DNA from: Jatrophihabitans sp.
GTDB lineage: Bacteria > Actinomycetota > Actinomycetes > Mycobacteriales > Jatrophihabitantaceae
Assembly (NCBI GenBank): GCA_036389035.1
Contig: DASVQQ010000039.1
Span: 216,581-280,580, forward strand
DNA: 64,000 bases
Direction of reading: 5' to 3'
Shown here: positions 1 through 8,176 of the stretch, one piece after another
Position numbering within the stretch: position 1 is the first letter of the stretch
How the letters are laid out: each line of letters begins with the position of its first letter
The notes under the pieces: generated by a model
The model's database searches: none
Told to the model about the DNA's origin: nothing
What the model saw: the letters and a program-made list of their open reading frames with translations, nothing else
Made by a program: the position numbers and the translations under genes

Positions 1-2
1 TC

Positions 3-803
3 CTCTACGTCCTGGAGGCCAACCCGCGCGCCAGCCGCACGGTGCCGTTCGTGTCGAAGGCCACCGCCGTCCCGCTGGCCAAGGCGGCGGCCCGGATCGC
101 GGTCGGCGCCACGGTCGCCGACCTGCGCCAGGAAGGGCTGCTGCCCCGCTACGGCGACGGCGGTGAGCTGCCCGTCGACGCCCCGATCGCGGTCAAGGAG
201 GCGGTGCTGCCCTTCCACCGGTTCCGCTCACCGTCGGGGGACCTGGTCGACAACATCCTCGGCCCGGAGATGAAATCCACCGGTGAGGTGATGGGGTTGG
301 ACCGGACCTTCGGCTCGGCCTTCGCCAAGTCCCAGGCGGCGTCCTTCGGCTCGCTGCCCACCAAGGGCACGGTGTTCGTCTCGATCGCCAACCGGGACAA
401 GCGCGCCGCGATCTTCCCGGTGCGCCGGCTCTTCGACCTGGGCTTCCGGATCCTGGCCACCACCGGGACCGCGCAGGTGCTGCGCCGCAACGGGGTGCCT
501 GCCGAGATGGTCGGCAAATACTCCGAGGGCGCCGGCAACATCGTCGAGCAGATCCTGGCCGGCAACGTCAACCTGGTGCTCAACACCCCGTTCGGCTCGC
601 CGGGCAACTCCGGCCCGCGGATCGACGGCTACGAGATCAGGTCGGCCGCCGTGCACGTCGGCATCCCATGCCTGACCACCGTCCAGGCGGTTGCGGCGGC
701 GGTCCAGGGCATCGAGGAACTCATCCGCGACGAGGTGACGGTGGCCTCCTTGCAATCGCATCACCGAGCGTTGGCCAGCTGGCGAAAGGGGACCGGCCGA
801 TGA
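3..803 (+). CDS. carB: Carbamoyl phosphate synthase large subunit, C-terminal part (cut by window edge)
   Basis: The 3' end of the large subunit that makes carbamoyl phosphate from bicarbonate, ammonia and ATP for pyrimidine and arginine synthesis. The frame is open from base 3 and begins inside the second ATP-grasp half with LEANPRASRTVPFVSK, a hallmark CarB stretch. The last ~140 residues form the MGS-like allosteric domain: SIANRDKR, then LATTGTAQVLRRNG, and the conserved NTPFG motif. About 266 of the usual ~1100 residues are present. The stop overlaps the next start codon in an ATGA, so it is translationally coupled to pyrK. This is the head of the visible pyr operon. Confidence 0.97.
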   Translation, partial: LYVLEANPRASRTVPFVSKATAVPLAKAAARIAVGATVADLRQEGLLPRYGDGGELPVDAPIAVKEAVLPFHRFRSPSGDLVDNILGPEMKSTGEVMGLDRTFGSAFAKSQAASFGSLPTKGTVFVSIANRDKRAAIFPVRRLFDLGFRILATTGTAQVLRRNGVPAEMVGKYSEGAGNIVEQILAGNVNLVLNTPFGSPGNSGPRIDGYEIRSAAVHVGIPCLTTVQAVAAAVQGIEELIRDEVTVASLQSHHRALASWRKGTGR

Positions 804-1690
804 GTGCCGACGTCGAGAGCACGGCGGCGAACGCGACCGGCCCGGTGCAGGAGATCGGTGAGATCTTCGACATCACCAGGTTCGGCGACTACACCCAGCT
901 GACGGTGGTCGCGCCCGGGGTGGCGCGTGCCTTCGCGCCGGGCCAGTTCGTGGCGGTGGCGGTCGGCGGGTCGCAGACCTCGATGCTGCTGCGCCGCTCG
1001 TTCGCGCTCTACGGGGTGAAGCCGGGCTCGGAGTTCGCCGGCACCATCCAGTTCGTGGTGGCCGTGCACGGACCGGGCACCGAGTGGCTGGTCAGCCAGC
1101 GGATCGGGGCCCGGTTGAACCTGGTCGGCCCGCTGGGAACGCCGTTTCCGATCCCCCGGGACGCGGTGCCGGCCGTGCTGGTGGGCGGCGGCTACGGCAC
1201 CGCCCCGCTGCTGCCGCTGGCCGAGCGGCTGATCGGCCTGGGCAGCGAGGTCGAGATGATCGTGGGGGCCTCCCGGGCCGACCGGCTGTTCGGTGAGCTG
1301 CAGGCCAAGCGGCTGATCGGCAAGGTCACCGTGACCACCGACGACGGCTCGGCCGGCCAGTTCGGCCAGGTCACCGACCCGCTGCCCTCGGCGATCGAGC
1401 GGCTGGGTGCCGAGATCGTCTACGCCTGCGGGCCGATGGGCATGCTGGCCGCGGTCGGCGAGGTGGCCCGGGCGCACGCCATCCCGGCCCAGGTCGCGGT
1501 CGAGGAGGCGATGGCGTGCGGGATCGGGGTGTGCATGACCTGCGTGCTGCCGGTCCGCGGAACGGACGGGGTGTCGCGCTTCGTCCGCTCCTGCGTGGAG
1601 GGGCCGGTCTTCGAAGCCGGCCGGGTGCGCTGGGCCGACGTCGGGACGTTGCCGGCTGACCTGCACGGAGCTGATGGGATGGGGCGCTAG
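800..1690 (+). CDS. pyrK: Dihydroorotate dehydrogenase electron transfer subunit (FAD/2Fe-2S)
   Basis: Carries electrons from the FMN of class 1B dihydroorotate dehydrogenase to NAD+. The ATG at 800 overlaps the carB stop and starts MSADVES, giving 296 residues; longer starts would overlap carB heavily. An N-terminal ferredoxin-reductase-like FAD domain (LLRRSFALYG) is followed by a nucleotide-binding domain (VGGGYGTAPLLPLAE, YACGPMGM). The C-terminal 2Fe-2S site has the PyrK spacing: CGIGVCMTC followed by a fourth cysteine in RSCVEGPVF. The stop codon abuts the pyrD start. Its pairing with a cysteine-type PyrD next door supports a PyrK/PyrDB heterotetramer. Confidence 0.95.
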   Translation: MSADVESTAANATGPVQEIGEIFDITRFGDYTQLTVVAPGVARAFAPGQFVAVAVGGSQTSMLLRRSFALYGVKPGSEFAGTIQFVVAVHGPGTEWLVSQRIGARLNLVGPLGTPFPIPRDAVPAVLVGGGYGTAPLLPLAERLIGLGSEVEMIVGASRADRLFGELQAKRLIGKVTVTTDDGSAGQFGQVTDPLPSAIERLGAEIVYACGPMGMLAAVGEVARAHAIPAQVAVEEAMACGIGVCMTCVLPVRGTDGVSRFVRSCVEGPVFEAGRVRWADVGTLPADLHGADGMGR

Positions 1691-2662
1691 ATGGTGGACC
1701 TGCGAACCTCGCTGGGGCGGCTGCAGCTGCCCAACCCGGTGTTGACGGCGTCGGGCTGCGCCGCGTCGGGCAAGGAGCTGAGCCAGTTCTTCGACCTCGC
1801 CGCACTCGGCGGCTTCGTCACCAAGTCGATCATGCTGCGGGCCCGGTCGGGCCGGGCGACCCCCAGGATGGCCGAGACGCCGAGCGGGATGCTGAACTCG
1901 ATCGGCCTGCAGGGCCCGGGCATCGACGCCTTTCTGGCCCATGACCTGCCCTGGCTGCACGCCCAGGGCGCGCGGGCGGTGGTGTCGATCGCCGGCGGGC
2001 ACACCGACGAGTACGTGGCGCTGGCCAAACGGCTCTACAACCACCCGGCCGACCTGATCGAGGTCAACATCTCCTGCCCGAACGTCGAGAGCCGCGGCCA
2101 GGTCTTCGCCTGTGACCCGATCGCGGCCGGCCGGGTGATTTCGGCCGTCCGGCGGGCGGCGCATCCCAACATGCCGGTGTTCGCCAAGCTGTCGCCCGAC
2201 GTGACCGACATCGGACTGATCGCCCGGGCGGTCACCGACGCCGGCGCGGACGGGATCTCGCTGATCAACACCCTGCTGGGCATGGAGATCGACCTGGACA
2301 CCCTGCGGCCGGTGCTCGGCGGCGGCACCGGCGGGCTGTCCGGGCCGGCGATCCGCCCGGTGGCGCTGCGCTGCGTCTGGCAGGTGCACCAGGCGGTGCC
2401 GCATCTGCCGCTGCTCGGGATGGGCGGCATCATGACCGGCCGCGACGCGCTGCGGTTCCTGCTGGCCGGCGCCTCGGCGGTCTCGGTCGGCACCGCGGTG
2501 TTCCACGACCCGACGGCGCCGGTCCGGATCCTGGCCGAGCTGGAAGCCGAACTCGACGCCCGCGGGTTCTCCTCGGTCACCGACGCGATCGGCTTCGCGC
2601 ACAAGAGCCCGGAGCAGCAGGCGGCCCTGCGGAGTGGTGCCAGCCAACCGGTGTCGGCATGA
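1691..2662 (+). CDS. pyrD: Dihydroorotate dehydrogenase, class 1B catalytic subunit
   Basis: FMN enzyme oxidising dihydroorotate to orotate in the cytoplasm. 323 residues, TIM-barrel. The active-site base is a cysteine in VNISCPNVES, the class 1 signature, in contrast to the serine of membrane-bound class 2 enzymes. The phosphate/FMN end is seen in LLGMGGIMTGRDALRF. It begins at the base after the pyrK stop and its own stop overlaps the pyrF ATG (ATGA), so the three genes should be co-translated. The pyrK partner makes class 1B the best call. Confidence 0.96.
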   Translation: MVDLRTSLGRLQLPNPVLTASGCAASGKELSQFFDLAALGGFVTKSIMLRARSGRATPRMAETPSGMLNSIGLQGPGIDAFLAHDLPWLHAQGARAVVSIAGGHTDEYVALAKRLYNHPADLIEVNISCPNVESRGQVFACDPIAAGRVISAVRRAAHPNMPVFAKLSPDVTDIGLIARAVTDAGADGISLINTLLGMEIDLDTLRPVLGGGTGGLSGPAIRPVALRCVWQVHQAVPHLPLLGMGGIMTGRDALRFLLAGASAVSVGTAVFHDPTAPVRILAELEAELDARGFSSVTDAIGFAHKSPEQQAALRSGASQPVSA

Positions 2663-3534
2663 ATCCGGCTTCGGAGGTGACCGACCCCGAGGCGACCGCG
2701 CGGCCTGCCAGCTTCGGTCAGCGGCTCAGCACCGCGCTGGAGCGGCGGGGCTCGCTGTGCCTGGGCATCGACCCGCACGCCCAGCTGCTCGAGCAGTGGC
2801 GGCTGGCCGATGACCTGGCCTCGCTGGAGCGGTTCGCGCTGAGCTGCGTGGAGGCCTTCGCCGACCTGGCGCCGGTGATCAAGCCGCAGTCGGCGTTCTT
2901 CGAGCGGTTCGGCTCGCGCGGCGTCGCGGTGCTGGAGCGGACCATCGCCGCCGCCCGGGCGGCCGGCGCGCTGGTGCTGCTGGACGTCAAGCGCGGCGAC
3001 ATCGGCTCCACCATGGCCGCCTACGCCCAGGCCTATCTCGACCCGTCCTCGGATCTGGCGGTGGACGCGATCACGCTCAGCCCCTACCTGGGCGTCGGTT
3101 CGCTGGAACCGGCCTTCGAGCTGGCCGAGCGGCACGGCGCCGGGGTGTTCACGCTCGCCCTGACCTCGAACAAGGAGGGGCCGCAGGTGCAGCACGCCCG
3201 GCTGGCCGACGGCCGGACGGTGGCCCAGTCGGTGATCGACGAGCTGGCCGCGCGCAATGCCGGCGTCCAGCCGCTCGGCTCGTTCGGCGTGGTCGTGGGT
3301 GCCACCATCGGTGACTCCGTCGCGCAGCTCGGCGACTTGAACGGGCCATTCCTGGTGCCGGGCATCGGCGCCCAGGGCGGCACCGCGGCCGACGTCCGGC
3401 GGATCTTCGGTTCCAGCCTGCGAGCGGTGCTGCCGAGCGTGTCCCGGGAGGTGCTGCGGGCCGGGCCGGGACTGCCCGCCTTGCGCGCCGCCGCCGAGCG
3501 GGCCGTCGAGGACTTCCTCTTCCTACGCGGCTGA
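2659..3534 (+). CDS. pyrF: Orotidine 5'-phosphate decarboxylase (type 2)
   Basis: Last step of UMP synthesis: decarboxylation of OMP. 291 residues, the longer type 2 form usual in actinobacteria. The catalytic Asp-Lys-Asp network is in LLDVKRGDIGSTMAAYA, with the early substrate aspartate in CLGIDPH. Start ATG overlaps the pyrD stop. It is the last gene of the visible pyr operon; the downstream spacer carries a palindrome and tandem repeats rather than another pyr gene. Confidence 0.96.
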   Translation: MNPASEVTDPEATARPASFGQRLSTALERRGSLCLGIDPHAQLLEQWRLADDLASLERFALSCVEAFADLAPVIKPQSAFFERFGSRGVAVLERTIAAARAAGALVLLDVKRGDIGSTMAAYAQAYLDPSSDLAVDAITLSPYLGVGSLEPAFELAERHGAGVFTLALTSNKEGPQVQHARLADGRTVAQSVIDELAARNAGVQPLGSFGVVVGATIGDSVAQLGDLNGPFLVPGIGAQGGTAADVRRIFGSSLRAVLPSVSREVLRAGPGLPALRAAAERAVEDFLFLRG

Positions 3535-3561
3535 ATCTCGGTCGCTGGTTACCGGATGCTC

Positions 3562-3630
3562 AACGATCCGGATCGTTATTGGCCGTCCCGGATCGTTATT
3601 GGCCGTCCCGGATCGTTATTGGTCGTCCGG
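3562..3630. repeat. 16-bp palindrome followed by three tandem 20-bp units
   Basis: A perfect palindrome (AACGATCC-GGATCGTT, 3562-3577) runs into three head-to-tail copies of a 20-bp unit beginning GATCGTTATTGG (3571-3590, 3591-3610, 3611-3630). The first two copies are identical and the third differs near its end. The site lies 28 bases after pyrF and about 115 bases before the inferred mihF promoter. It could act as the pyrF terminator (6-bp stem, CCGG loop, then ATT) or as a multi-copy protein-binding site; neither is proven. Confidence 0.8.
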
Positions 3631-3742
3631 GCGATCAAAAGTGATACGGGTCGTTTTCTCTGGGCCCGCCGGGTTGCCCGGCCATAATCCATCGGCGGCA
3701 ATCTAGATGCCGCGATCCATCCGATGACATGGCCTGAGCCGG

Positions 3743-3748
3743 TAGCGT
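3743..3748 (+). promoter_or_regulatory. Putative -10 box of a leaderless mihF-gmk transcript
   Basis: TAGCGT lies seven bases before the ATG at 3756, the distance at which transcription would begin at the start codon itself. There is no Shine-Dalgarno sequence in front of that ATG. No clear -35 box is visible. Confidence 0.45.
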
Positions 3749-3755
3749 GGCAGGC

Positions 3756-4091
3756 ATGCCGGAGGCTCCTCCACTCAGTGCTGAGCAGCGGGCCGGCGCG
3801 CTGGCGAAGGCGAGCGCCGCCCGGGCGGCCAGGGCCAGGGCCCGGGCCGATCTCAAGAGCGGCCGGCTCAGCCTTGACCGGCTGCTGGAGCGGGCCGACG
3901 CCGATGACCAGCTGGCCGCGATGCGGGTGACCGCGCTGCTGGCCGCGCTGCCGGGTTATGGCAAGGTGCGGGCGGCGGCGCTGCTGGCCGAGCTGCGGAT
4001 CGCCGAATCCCGCCGGTTACGAGGATTGGGCCCTCATCAGCGCGCCGCGTTACTCCAACGAATCATGCAGACGGCACAATCGCAGTCATGA
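3756..4091 (+). CDS. mihF: Actinobacterial integration host factor (mIHF)
   Basis: Small basic nucleoid protein that bends DNA in actinobacteria. It is unrelated in fold to enterobacterial IHF and has an S13-like helix-two-turn-helix domain. 111 residues from the ATG at 3756. The N-terminal basic helix is ALAKASAARAARARARAD and the DNA-binding part is LPGYGKVRAAALLAEL. An alternative GTG at 3747 would add three residues; the ATG is preferred because of the TAGCGT box at leaderless spacing. The stop overlaps the gmk ATG. The mihF-gmk pairing is the standard actinobacterial order. Confidence 0.92.
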   Translation: MPEAPPLSAEQRAGALAKASAARAARARARADLKSGRLSLDRLLERADADDQLAAMRVTALLAALPGYGKVRAAALLAELRIAESRRLRGLGPHQRAALLQRIMQTAQSQS

Positions 4092-4672
4092 CCGGACCAG
4101 CCGAGGACGCCATGGTGCCCGCCCGCCTCACCGTCCTGTCAGGACCGTCCGGGGTGGGCAAGGGAACCGTGGTGGCCGAGGTGCGCCGGCTGTTCCCGCA
4201 CGTCTGGGTGTCGATCTCGTGCACCACCCGCAAACCCCGCCCGGGCGAGGTGGACGGGGTGCAGTACCACTTTCTCACCGACGCCCAGTTCGACGAGCTG
4301 ATCGAGACCGACCGGCTGCTGGAGTACGCCACCTTCGCCGGCCACCGCTACGGCACGCCGCGCCGGCCGGTCGAGCAGCACCTGGCCGCCGGCCGGCCCA
4401 CCCTGCTGGAGATCGAGCTGCAGGGCGCCCGGCAGGTGCGCGAGCGGATGCCCGACGCCCAGTTCGTGTTCCTGGCCCCGCCGTCGGAGCACGAGCTGCG
4501 CGACCGGCTGACCGGTCGGGGCACCGAGACCGGCGACGTGATCGAGACCAGGCTGACCCGCGCCGAGTACGAACTGCAGGCCCGGGACGAGTTCGACGTG
4601 GTGGTGATCAACGACGACGTCGAGCGGGCCGCCGCCGAAGTGGTGTCGCTGCTCAGCGTCCCCGTCTCCTGA
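4088..4672 (+). CDS. gmk: Guanylate kinase
   Basis: Phosphorylates GMP to GDP with ATP. 194 residues. The P-loop is SGPSGVGKGT near residue 18; the GMP-binding region is SCTTRKPRPGEVDGVQYHF, followed by LLEIELQGARQVRE. ATG overlaps the mihF stop (ATGA), so it is translated as a unit with mihF. It is convergent with pntB, only 17 bases away, and no terminator-like hairpin is seen in the gap. Confidence 0.97.
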   Translation: MTGPAEDAMVPARLTVLSGPSGVGKGTVVAEVRRLFPHVWVSISCTTRKPRPGEVDGVQYHFLTDAQFDELIETDRLLEYATFAGHRYGTPRRPVEQHLAAGRPTLLEIELQGARQVRERMPDAQFVFLAPPSEHELRDRLTGRGTETGDVIETRLTRAEYELQARDEFDVVVINDDVERAAAEVVSLLSVPVS

Positions 4673-4689
4673 GCCTGAGTTGAGCCGGG

Positions 4690-6084
4690 TCAGTCGACCT
4701 GCTTGGTGGCCGTCACCAGCGCGGCCAGCCCCTTCTTGGCATCGCTGAACAGCATGCTGGTCTTGGGGTCGCCGTAGAGCTCGTTGTCGATGCCGGCATA
4801 GCCCGAGGCCATCGAGCGCTTGATGACGATGATGCTGCGGGCGCGGTCGACGTCCAGGATCGGCATGCCCGAGACGGCGTTGCCGGGCCGGCGGGCGGCC
4901 GGGTTGGTGACGTCGTTGGCGCCGATGACCAGGGCCACGTCGGTGCGGTCGAACTCGGGGTTGATCTCTTCCATCTCGCGCAGCTGGTCATAGGGCACGT
5001 TGGCCTCGGCCAGCAGCACGTTCATGTGGCCAGGCATCCGGCCGGCCACCGGGTGGATCGCGTAGGAGACCTCGATGCCCCGGCTCTCCAGCAGCTCGCC
5101 GAGCTCGCGCACCTCGTGCTGGGCCTGGGCCGCGGCCAGGCCGTAGCCGGGCACCACGATCACCTTGCTGGCATAGGCCAGTTGCAGGGCCGCGTCGTCC
5201 AGGGCGATCGACTTGACCGAGCCGCCGCCGGCCGGGCCGACCTCGATTCCGGCCGCGCCGGTGCCGAACCCGCCGGCCATGATGCTGAGCACCGAGCGGT
5301 TCATCGCGTCGGCCATCAGCTTGGTCAGGATGGCTCCAGAGGCGCCGACCAAAGCGCCGGCGATGGTCAGGGTGGCGTTCTCCAGGACGAAGCCGGCCAT
5401 CGCCACCGCGGTGCCGGTGAAGGCGTTGAGCAGCGAGATGACGACCGGCATGTCGGCGCCGCCGATCGGCAGCACCATGCCGATGCCGATGCCCAGCGAG
5501 GCGATCAGCACCACCGCGAGCAGCCACGGGCTGTGCGCTCCGGCGATCACCGCGATCCCGGCGACCAGCGCGCCCAGGGTCAGCACGATCGAGATCAGCC
5601 GCGAGCCGGGGAAGTTGATCGGCTGGCTCCAGTAGCCCTGCAGCTTGGCTGCCGCGATCAGCGAGCCCGAGAACGTCACGGCGCCGATCAGCACGTCGAG
5701 CACCACCGCGGTCGCGATACCGGCCGAGACGTGGCTGTCGTGCTGGTAGTCGGCCACCGCGATCAGCGCCGCCGCGCCGCCGCCGACGGCGTTGAACAGG
5801 CTGACCAGTTGGGGCATCTGGGTCATCGCCACGGCCCGGGCCGAGTACAGCCCGACCGCCGAGCCGATCAGGGTGCCGGTGCCGAGCACTATCCAGCGGG
5901 TGGAGGTCATGGTGCCGCTGTCGGACACCGAGACCAGCACGGCCACGACCGCGACCAGCATGCCGAAGGCCGACAGCTGGTTACCGCGCCGGGCGGTGGC
6001 GGGGGAGTTCATCATGTGCAGGCCGAGCACGAAGGCCACCGCGCCGAACAGCGAGGCCAGCCGGACGCCGTTGTCGACGGTCAT
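4690..6084 (-). CDS. pntB: Proton-translocating NAD(P) transhydrogenase, beta subunit
   Basis: Membrane subunit with the NADP(H)-binding domain III; couples hydride transfer between NADH and NADP+ to proton movement. 464 residues: multiple transmembrane helices over the first ~270 residues (GADMPVVISLLNAFTGTAVA is a strongly conserved stretch), then the soluble NADP domain with VPGYGLAAAQAQHEV and IHPVAGRMPGHMNVLLAEA. Its start overlaps the pntAB stop in ATGA. It is the last gene of a three-gene reverse-strand operon placed between gmk and rpoZ, which are adjacent in Mycobacterium. Confidence 0.96.
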   Translation of the reverse strand: MTVDNGVRLASLFGAVAFVLGLHMMNSPATARRGNQLSAFGMLVAVVAVLVSVSDSGTMTSTRWIVLGTGTLIGSAVGLYSARAVAMTQMPQLVSLFNAVGGGAAALIAVADYQHDSHVSAGIATAVVLDVLIGAVTFSGSLIAAAKLQGYWSQPINFPGSRLISIVLTLGALVAGIAVIAGAHSPWLLAVVLIASLGIGIGMVLPIGGADMPVVISLLNAFTGTAVAMAGFVLENATLTIAGALVGASGAILTKLMADAMNRSVLSIMAGGFGTGAAGIEVGPAGGGSVKSIALDDAALQLAYASKVIVVPGYGLAAAQAQHEVRELGELLESRGIEVSYAIHPVAGRMPGHMNVLLAEANVPYDQLREMEEINPEFDRTDVALVIGANDVTNPAARRPGNAVSGMPILDVDRARSIIVIKRSMASGYAGIDNELYGDPKTSMLFSDAKKGLAALVTATKQVD

Positions 6085-6407
6085 GCGGTCTCGCCTTCCA
6101 CGGCCTTCGCCGAGCCGGCCGGGATCGGGCGTTTACGGAACATCTGCAGCATCCGGTCGGTCACCGCGTACCCGCCGACCACGTTGGCCGCGCCGAAGGC
6201 GGCCGCCACGAAGGTCAGGACGTAGCCGAACGTCCCCTCGACGAACGAGGACAGGATCACCACGCCGACCAGCACCACGCCGTGGATGGAGTTGGCGCCC
6301 GACATCAGCGGGGTGTGCAGCGTTGCCGGCACCTTGCTGATCACCTCGAAGCCGACCAGCAGGGCCAGCACGAAGATCGTCAGGTTGCCGACGAATCCCT
6401 GGGTCAT
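6081..6407 (-). CDS. pntAB: NAD(P) transhydrogenase alpha subunit part 2 (membrane)
   Basis: Short membrane part of the split alpha subunit. 108 residues with three hydrophobic helices (FVGNLTIFVLALLVGFEV; GVVLVGVVILSSFVEG; VLTFVAAAFGAANVVGGYAV). The VGFEVISKVPATLHTPLMSG stretch is typical of the family. ATGA overlaps at both ends join it to pntAA and pntB. The split PntAA/PntAB arrangement differs from the single PntA of E. coli and is common in actinobacteria and alphaproteobacteria. Confidence 0.95.
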   Translation of the reverse strand: MTQGFVGNLTIFVLALLVGFEVISKVPATLHTPLMSGANSIHGVVLVGVVILSSFVEGTFGYVLTFVAAAFGAANVVGGYAVTDRMLQMFRKRPIPAGSAKAVEGETA

Positions 6408-7603
6408 GACAGCTGCCCTTCACTCGAAGCCGCGCCGGCCGGGGGAGCGGTCACCGAGGCGGGAGCGACCACGGCGGCCACCGCCGGTGACACGATCTCG
6501 CCACCGTGGCTGATCACCACGCCGCGCTGGATCTCATCTTCCAGATCGATGGCCAGCTGGCCGTCGCTGACCAGGTGTTGCACCAGCGCGGCCATGTTGC
6601 GTGACAGCGCCTGCGAGGCGCTGGTGGCCATTTGGGACGGCAGGTTGGCCGCTCCGACCAGCCGGACGCCGTTGCCGGTAAGCACGGTCTCGCCGGGCAC
6701 CGATCCCTCGACGTTGCCGCCGAGCCGGCTGGCGGCCAGGTCGACCACCACCGAGCCCGGCCGCATCCGGGCCACGGTGTCGGCGGTGACCAGCACCGGC
6801 GGGACGCGGCCGGGCACCTGGGCGGTGGTGATCACGATGTCGTGCCGGGCGATGTGCTCGGCCAGTTCCTGCTGCTGGGCCTGGCGTTCCTCGGCGGTCA
6901 GCTCGCGGGCATAGCCGCCCTCACCGGCCCCGGCGATGCCGGCCTTGAGCTCCAGGAACTTCGCGCCCAGCGACTTGACCTCGTCCCGGGCAGCCGGGCG
7001 CACGTCATAGCCGCTGACCACCGCGCCGAGCCGGCGGGCGGTGCCGATCGCCTGCAGCCCGGCGACCCCGGCGCCCAGCACCAGCACCGCGGCCGGCTTG
7101 GAGGTGCCGGCCGCCGTCATCAGCATCGGGAAGAACCGGTCGTAGTGCTCGGCGGCGACCAGCACGGCCTTGTACCCGGCGGCGCTGGCCTGCGAGCTCA
7201 ACGCGTCCATCGACTGGGCCCTGGTCAGCGTCCGGGGGAGCCCGTCCAGGCTGATCATGGTGACGCCGCGGTCGGTGAGGGCGCGGACCAGTTCGGGGTT
7301 GGTCAGCGGCGCCAGCAGTCCCAGCCAGCCCTGCCCGGCCCGCAGCGTGCCGAGCACGTCCTCGGCGGGCGGGCCGACCGAGAGCACCAGGTCGGCCTGG
7401 GCCAGCAGCTCGCCCCGCTGCAGCAGTTGCGCGCCGGCGGCCTGGTAGGACTCGTCGTCGAACCAGGCGCCGGCGCCGGCGCCGACCTCGACCAGCACCT
7501 GGGCGCCGATCGCCTGGAGCCGCTTCACGCCGTCCGGGTCGAGGGCGACCCGGCGTTCGTGAGCAGCCGTCTCTTTCACCACCGCGATCCGCAGGGTGCT
7601 CAT
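6404..7603 (-). CDS. pntAA: NAD(P) transhydrogenase alpha subunit part 1 (NAD-binding)
   Basis: Cytoplasmic domain I binding NAD(H), related to alanine dehydrogenase. 399 residues from the ATG at 7603, which has GAAAGG about nine bases upstream and starts MSTLRIAVVKE, the family's usual N-terminus. Conserved parts are RVALDPDGVKRL, LTRAQSMDALSSQA and the NAD fold VLVLGAGVAGLQAIGTARRL. A second in-frame ATG at 7687 sits seven bases after a TAGTGT box, so either the protein has 28 extra residues or the mRNA has an 84-base leader; the conserved domain favours 7603. Confidence 0.94.
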   Translation of the reverse strand: MSTLRIAVVKETAAHERRVALDPDGVKRLQAIGAQVLVEVGAGAGAWFDDESYQAAGAQLLQRGELLAQADLVLSVGPPAEDVLGTLRAGQGWLGLLAPLTNPELVRALTDRGVTMISLDGLPRTLTRAQSMDALSSQASAAGYKAVLVAAEHYDRFFPMLMTAAGTSKPAAVLVLGAGVAGLQAIGTARRLGAVVSGYDVRPAARDEVKSLGAKFLELKAGIAGAGEGGYARELTAEERQAQQQELAEHIARHDIVITTAQVPGRVPPVLVTADTVARMRPGSVVVDLAASRLGGNVEGSVPGETVLTGNGVRLVGAANLPSQMATSASQALSRNMAALVQHLVSDGQLAIDLEDEIQRGVVISHGGEIVSPAVAAVVAPASVTAPPAGAASSEGQLS

Positions 7604-7694
7604 CCGGCGTGCCTTTCGGTTGGGTGTCCTGTGGGCGGCCTGACTACCCCGCCCAGGGCCATCGAACCGGGACGACCCGGCCGACATCGAGCAA

Positions 7695-7700
7695 ACACTA
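7695..7700 (-). promoter_or_regulatory. Putative -10 box of the pnt operon
   Basis: On the reverse strand TAGTGT is followed after seven bases by an ATG at 7687, so transcription probably begins there. The rest of the 290-base pntAA-rpoZ spacer holds a short GGTCAC/GTGACC inverted repeat (7703-7708, 7722-7727) and a possible forward -10 TAGGAT (7789-7794) for rpoZ. No gene is seen in it. Confidence 0.4.
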
Positions 7701-7893
7701 GCGGGTCACTGAATCGATACCCGTGACCTTGCCCACAGGCGTTGCGCGGGGTCCGGTCGCAGGCGCCAGTCCGGCGCCGCGGAGTTGGTAGGATTGCCAG
7801 GACTGTGCGTGGCGTTCAGGTCGCCGACTGCCTGGGCCAGATCTTGTCGTAGCCAGCGGCGCACATGATTGACGAGAAGAATCCGAGGCTAGC

Positions 7894-8157
7894 GTGACCG
7901 CACCTGTGCCTGCTCCCGAAGGCATCACCAACCCGCCGATCGACGAACTGCTCGACCGGACCGGCTCCAAGTACGCCCTGGTCATCGTGGCCGCCAAGCG
8001 CGCCCGTCAGATCAACGCCTACTACAGCCAGCTCGGCGAGGGCCTGCTGGAGTACGTCGGCCCGATGGTCGAGACCGCTCCGCAGGAGAAGGCGCTGTCG
8101 ATCGCGCTGCGCGAGATCAACTCTGACCTGATCGAGTTCAAGCCGTCCGAGGCCTAG
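7894..8157 (+). CDS. rpoZ: RNA polymerase omega subunit
   Basis: Smallest core RNA polymerase subunit; helps assemble beta-prime. 87 residues from a GTG with GAGG upstream. Recognised by ITNPPIDELLDRTGSKYALV near the N-terminus and VIVAAKRARQINAYY, the family signature. Followed 19 bases later by coaBC, the usual actinobacterial neighbour. Confidence 0.97.
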   Translation: MTAPVPAPEGITNPPIDELLDRTGSKYALVIVAAKRARQINAYYSQLGEGLLEYVGPMVETAPQEKALSIALREINSDLIEFKPSEA

Positions 8158-8176
8158 GCCACGGCAACGGGTTCGC

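Noticed and set aside
761..2647. 628-codon reverse open frame across pyrK and pyrD
   Set aside because: Arg/His/Gly/Asp-rich product typical of an antisense frame in high-GC DNA; the forward frames carry full enzyme motifs.
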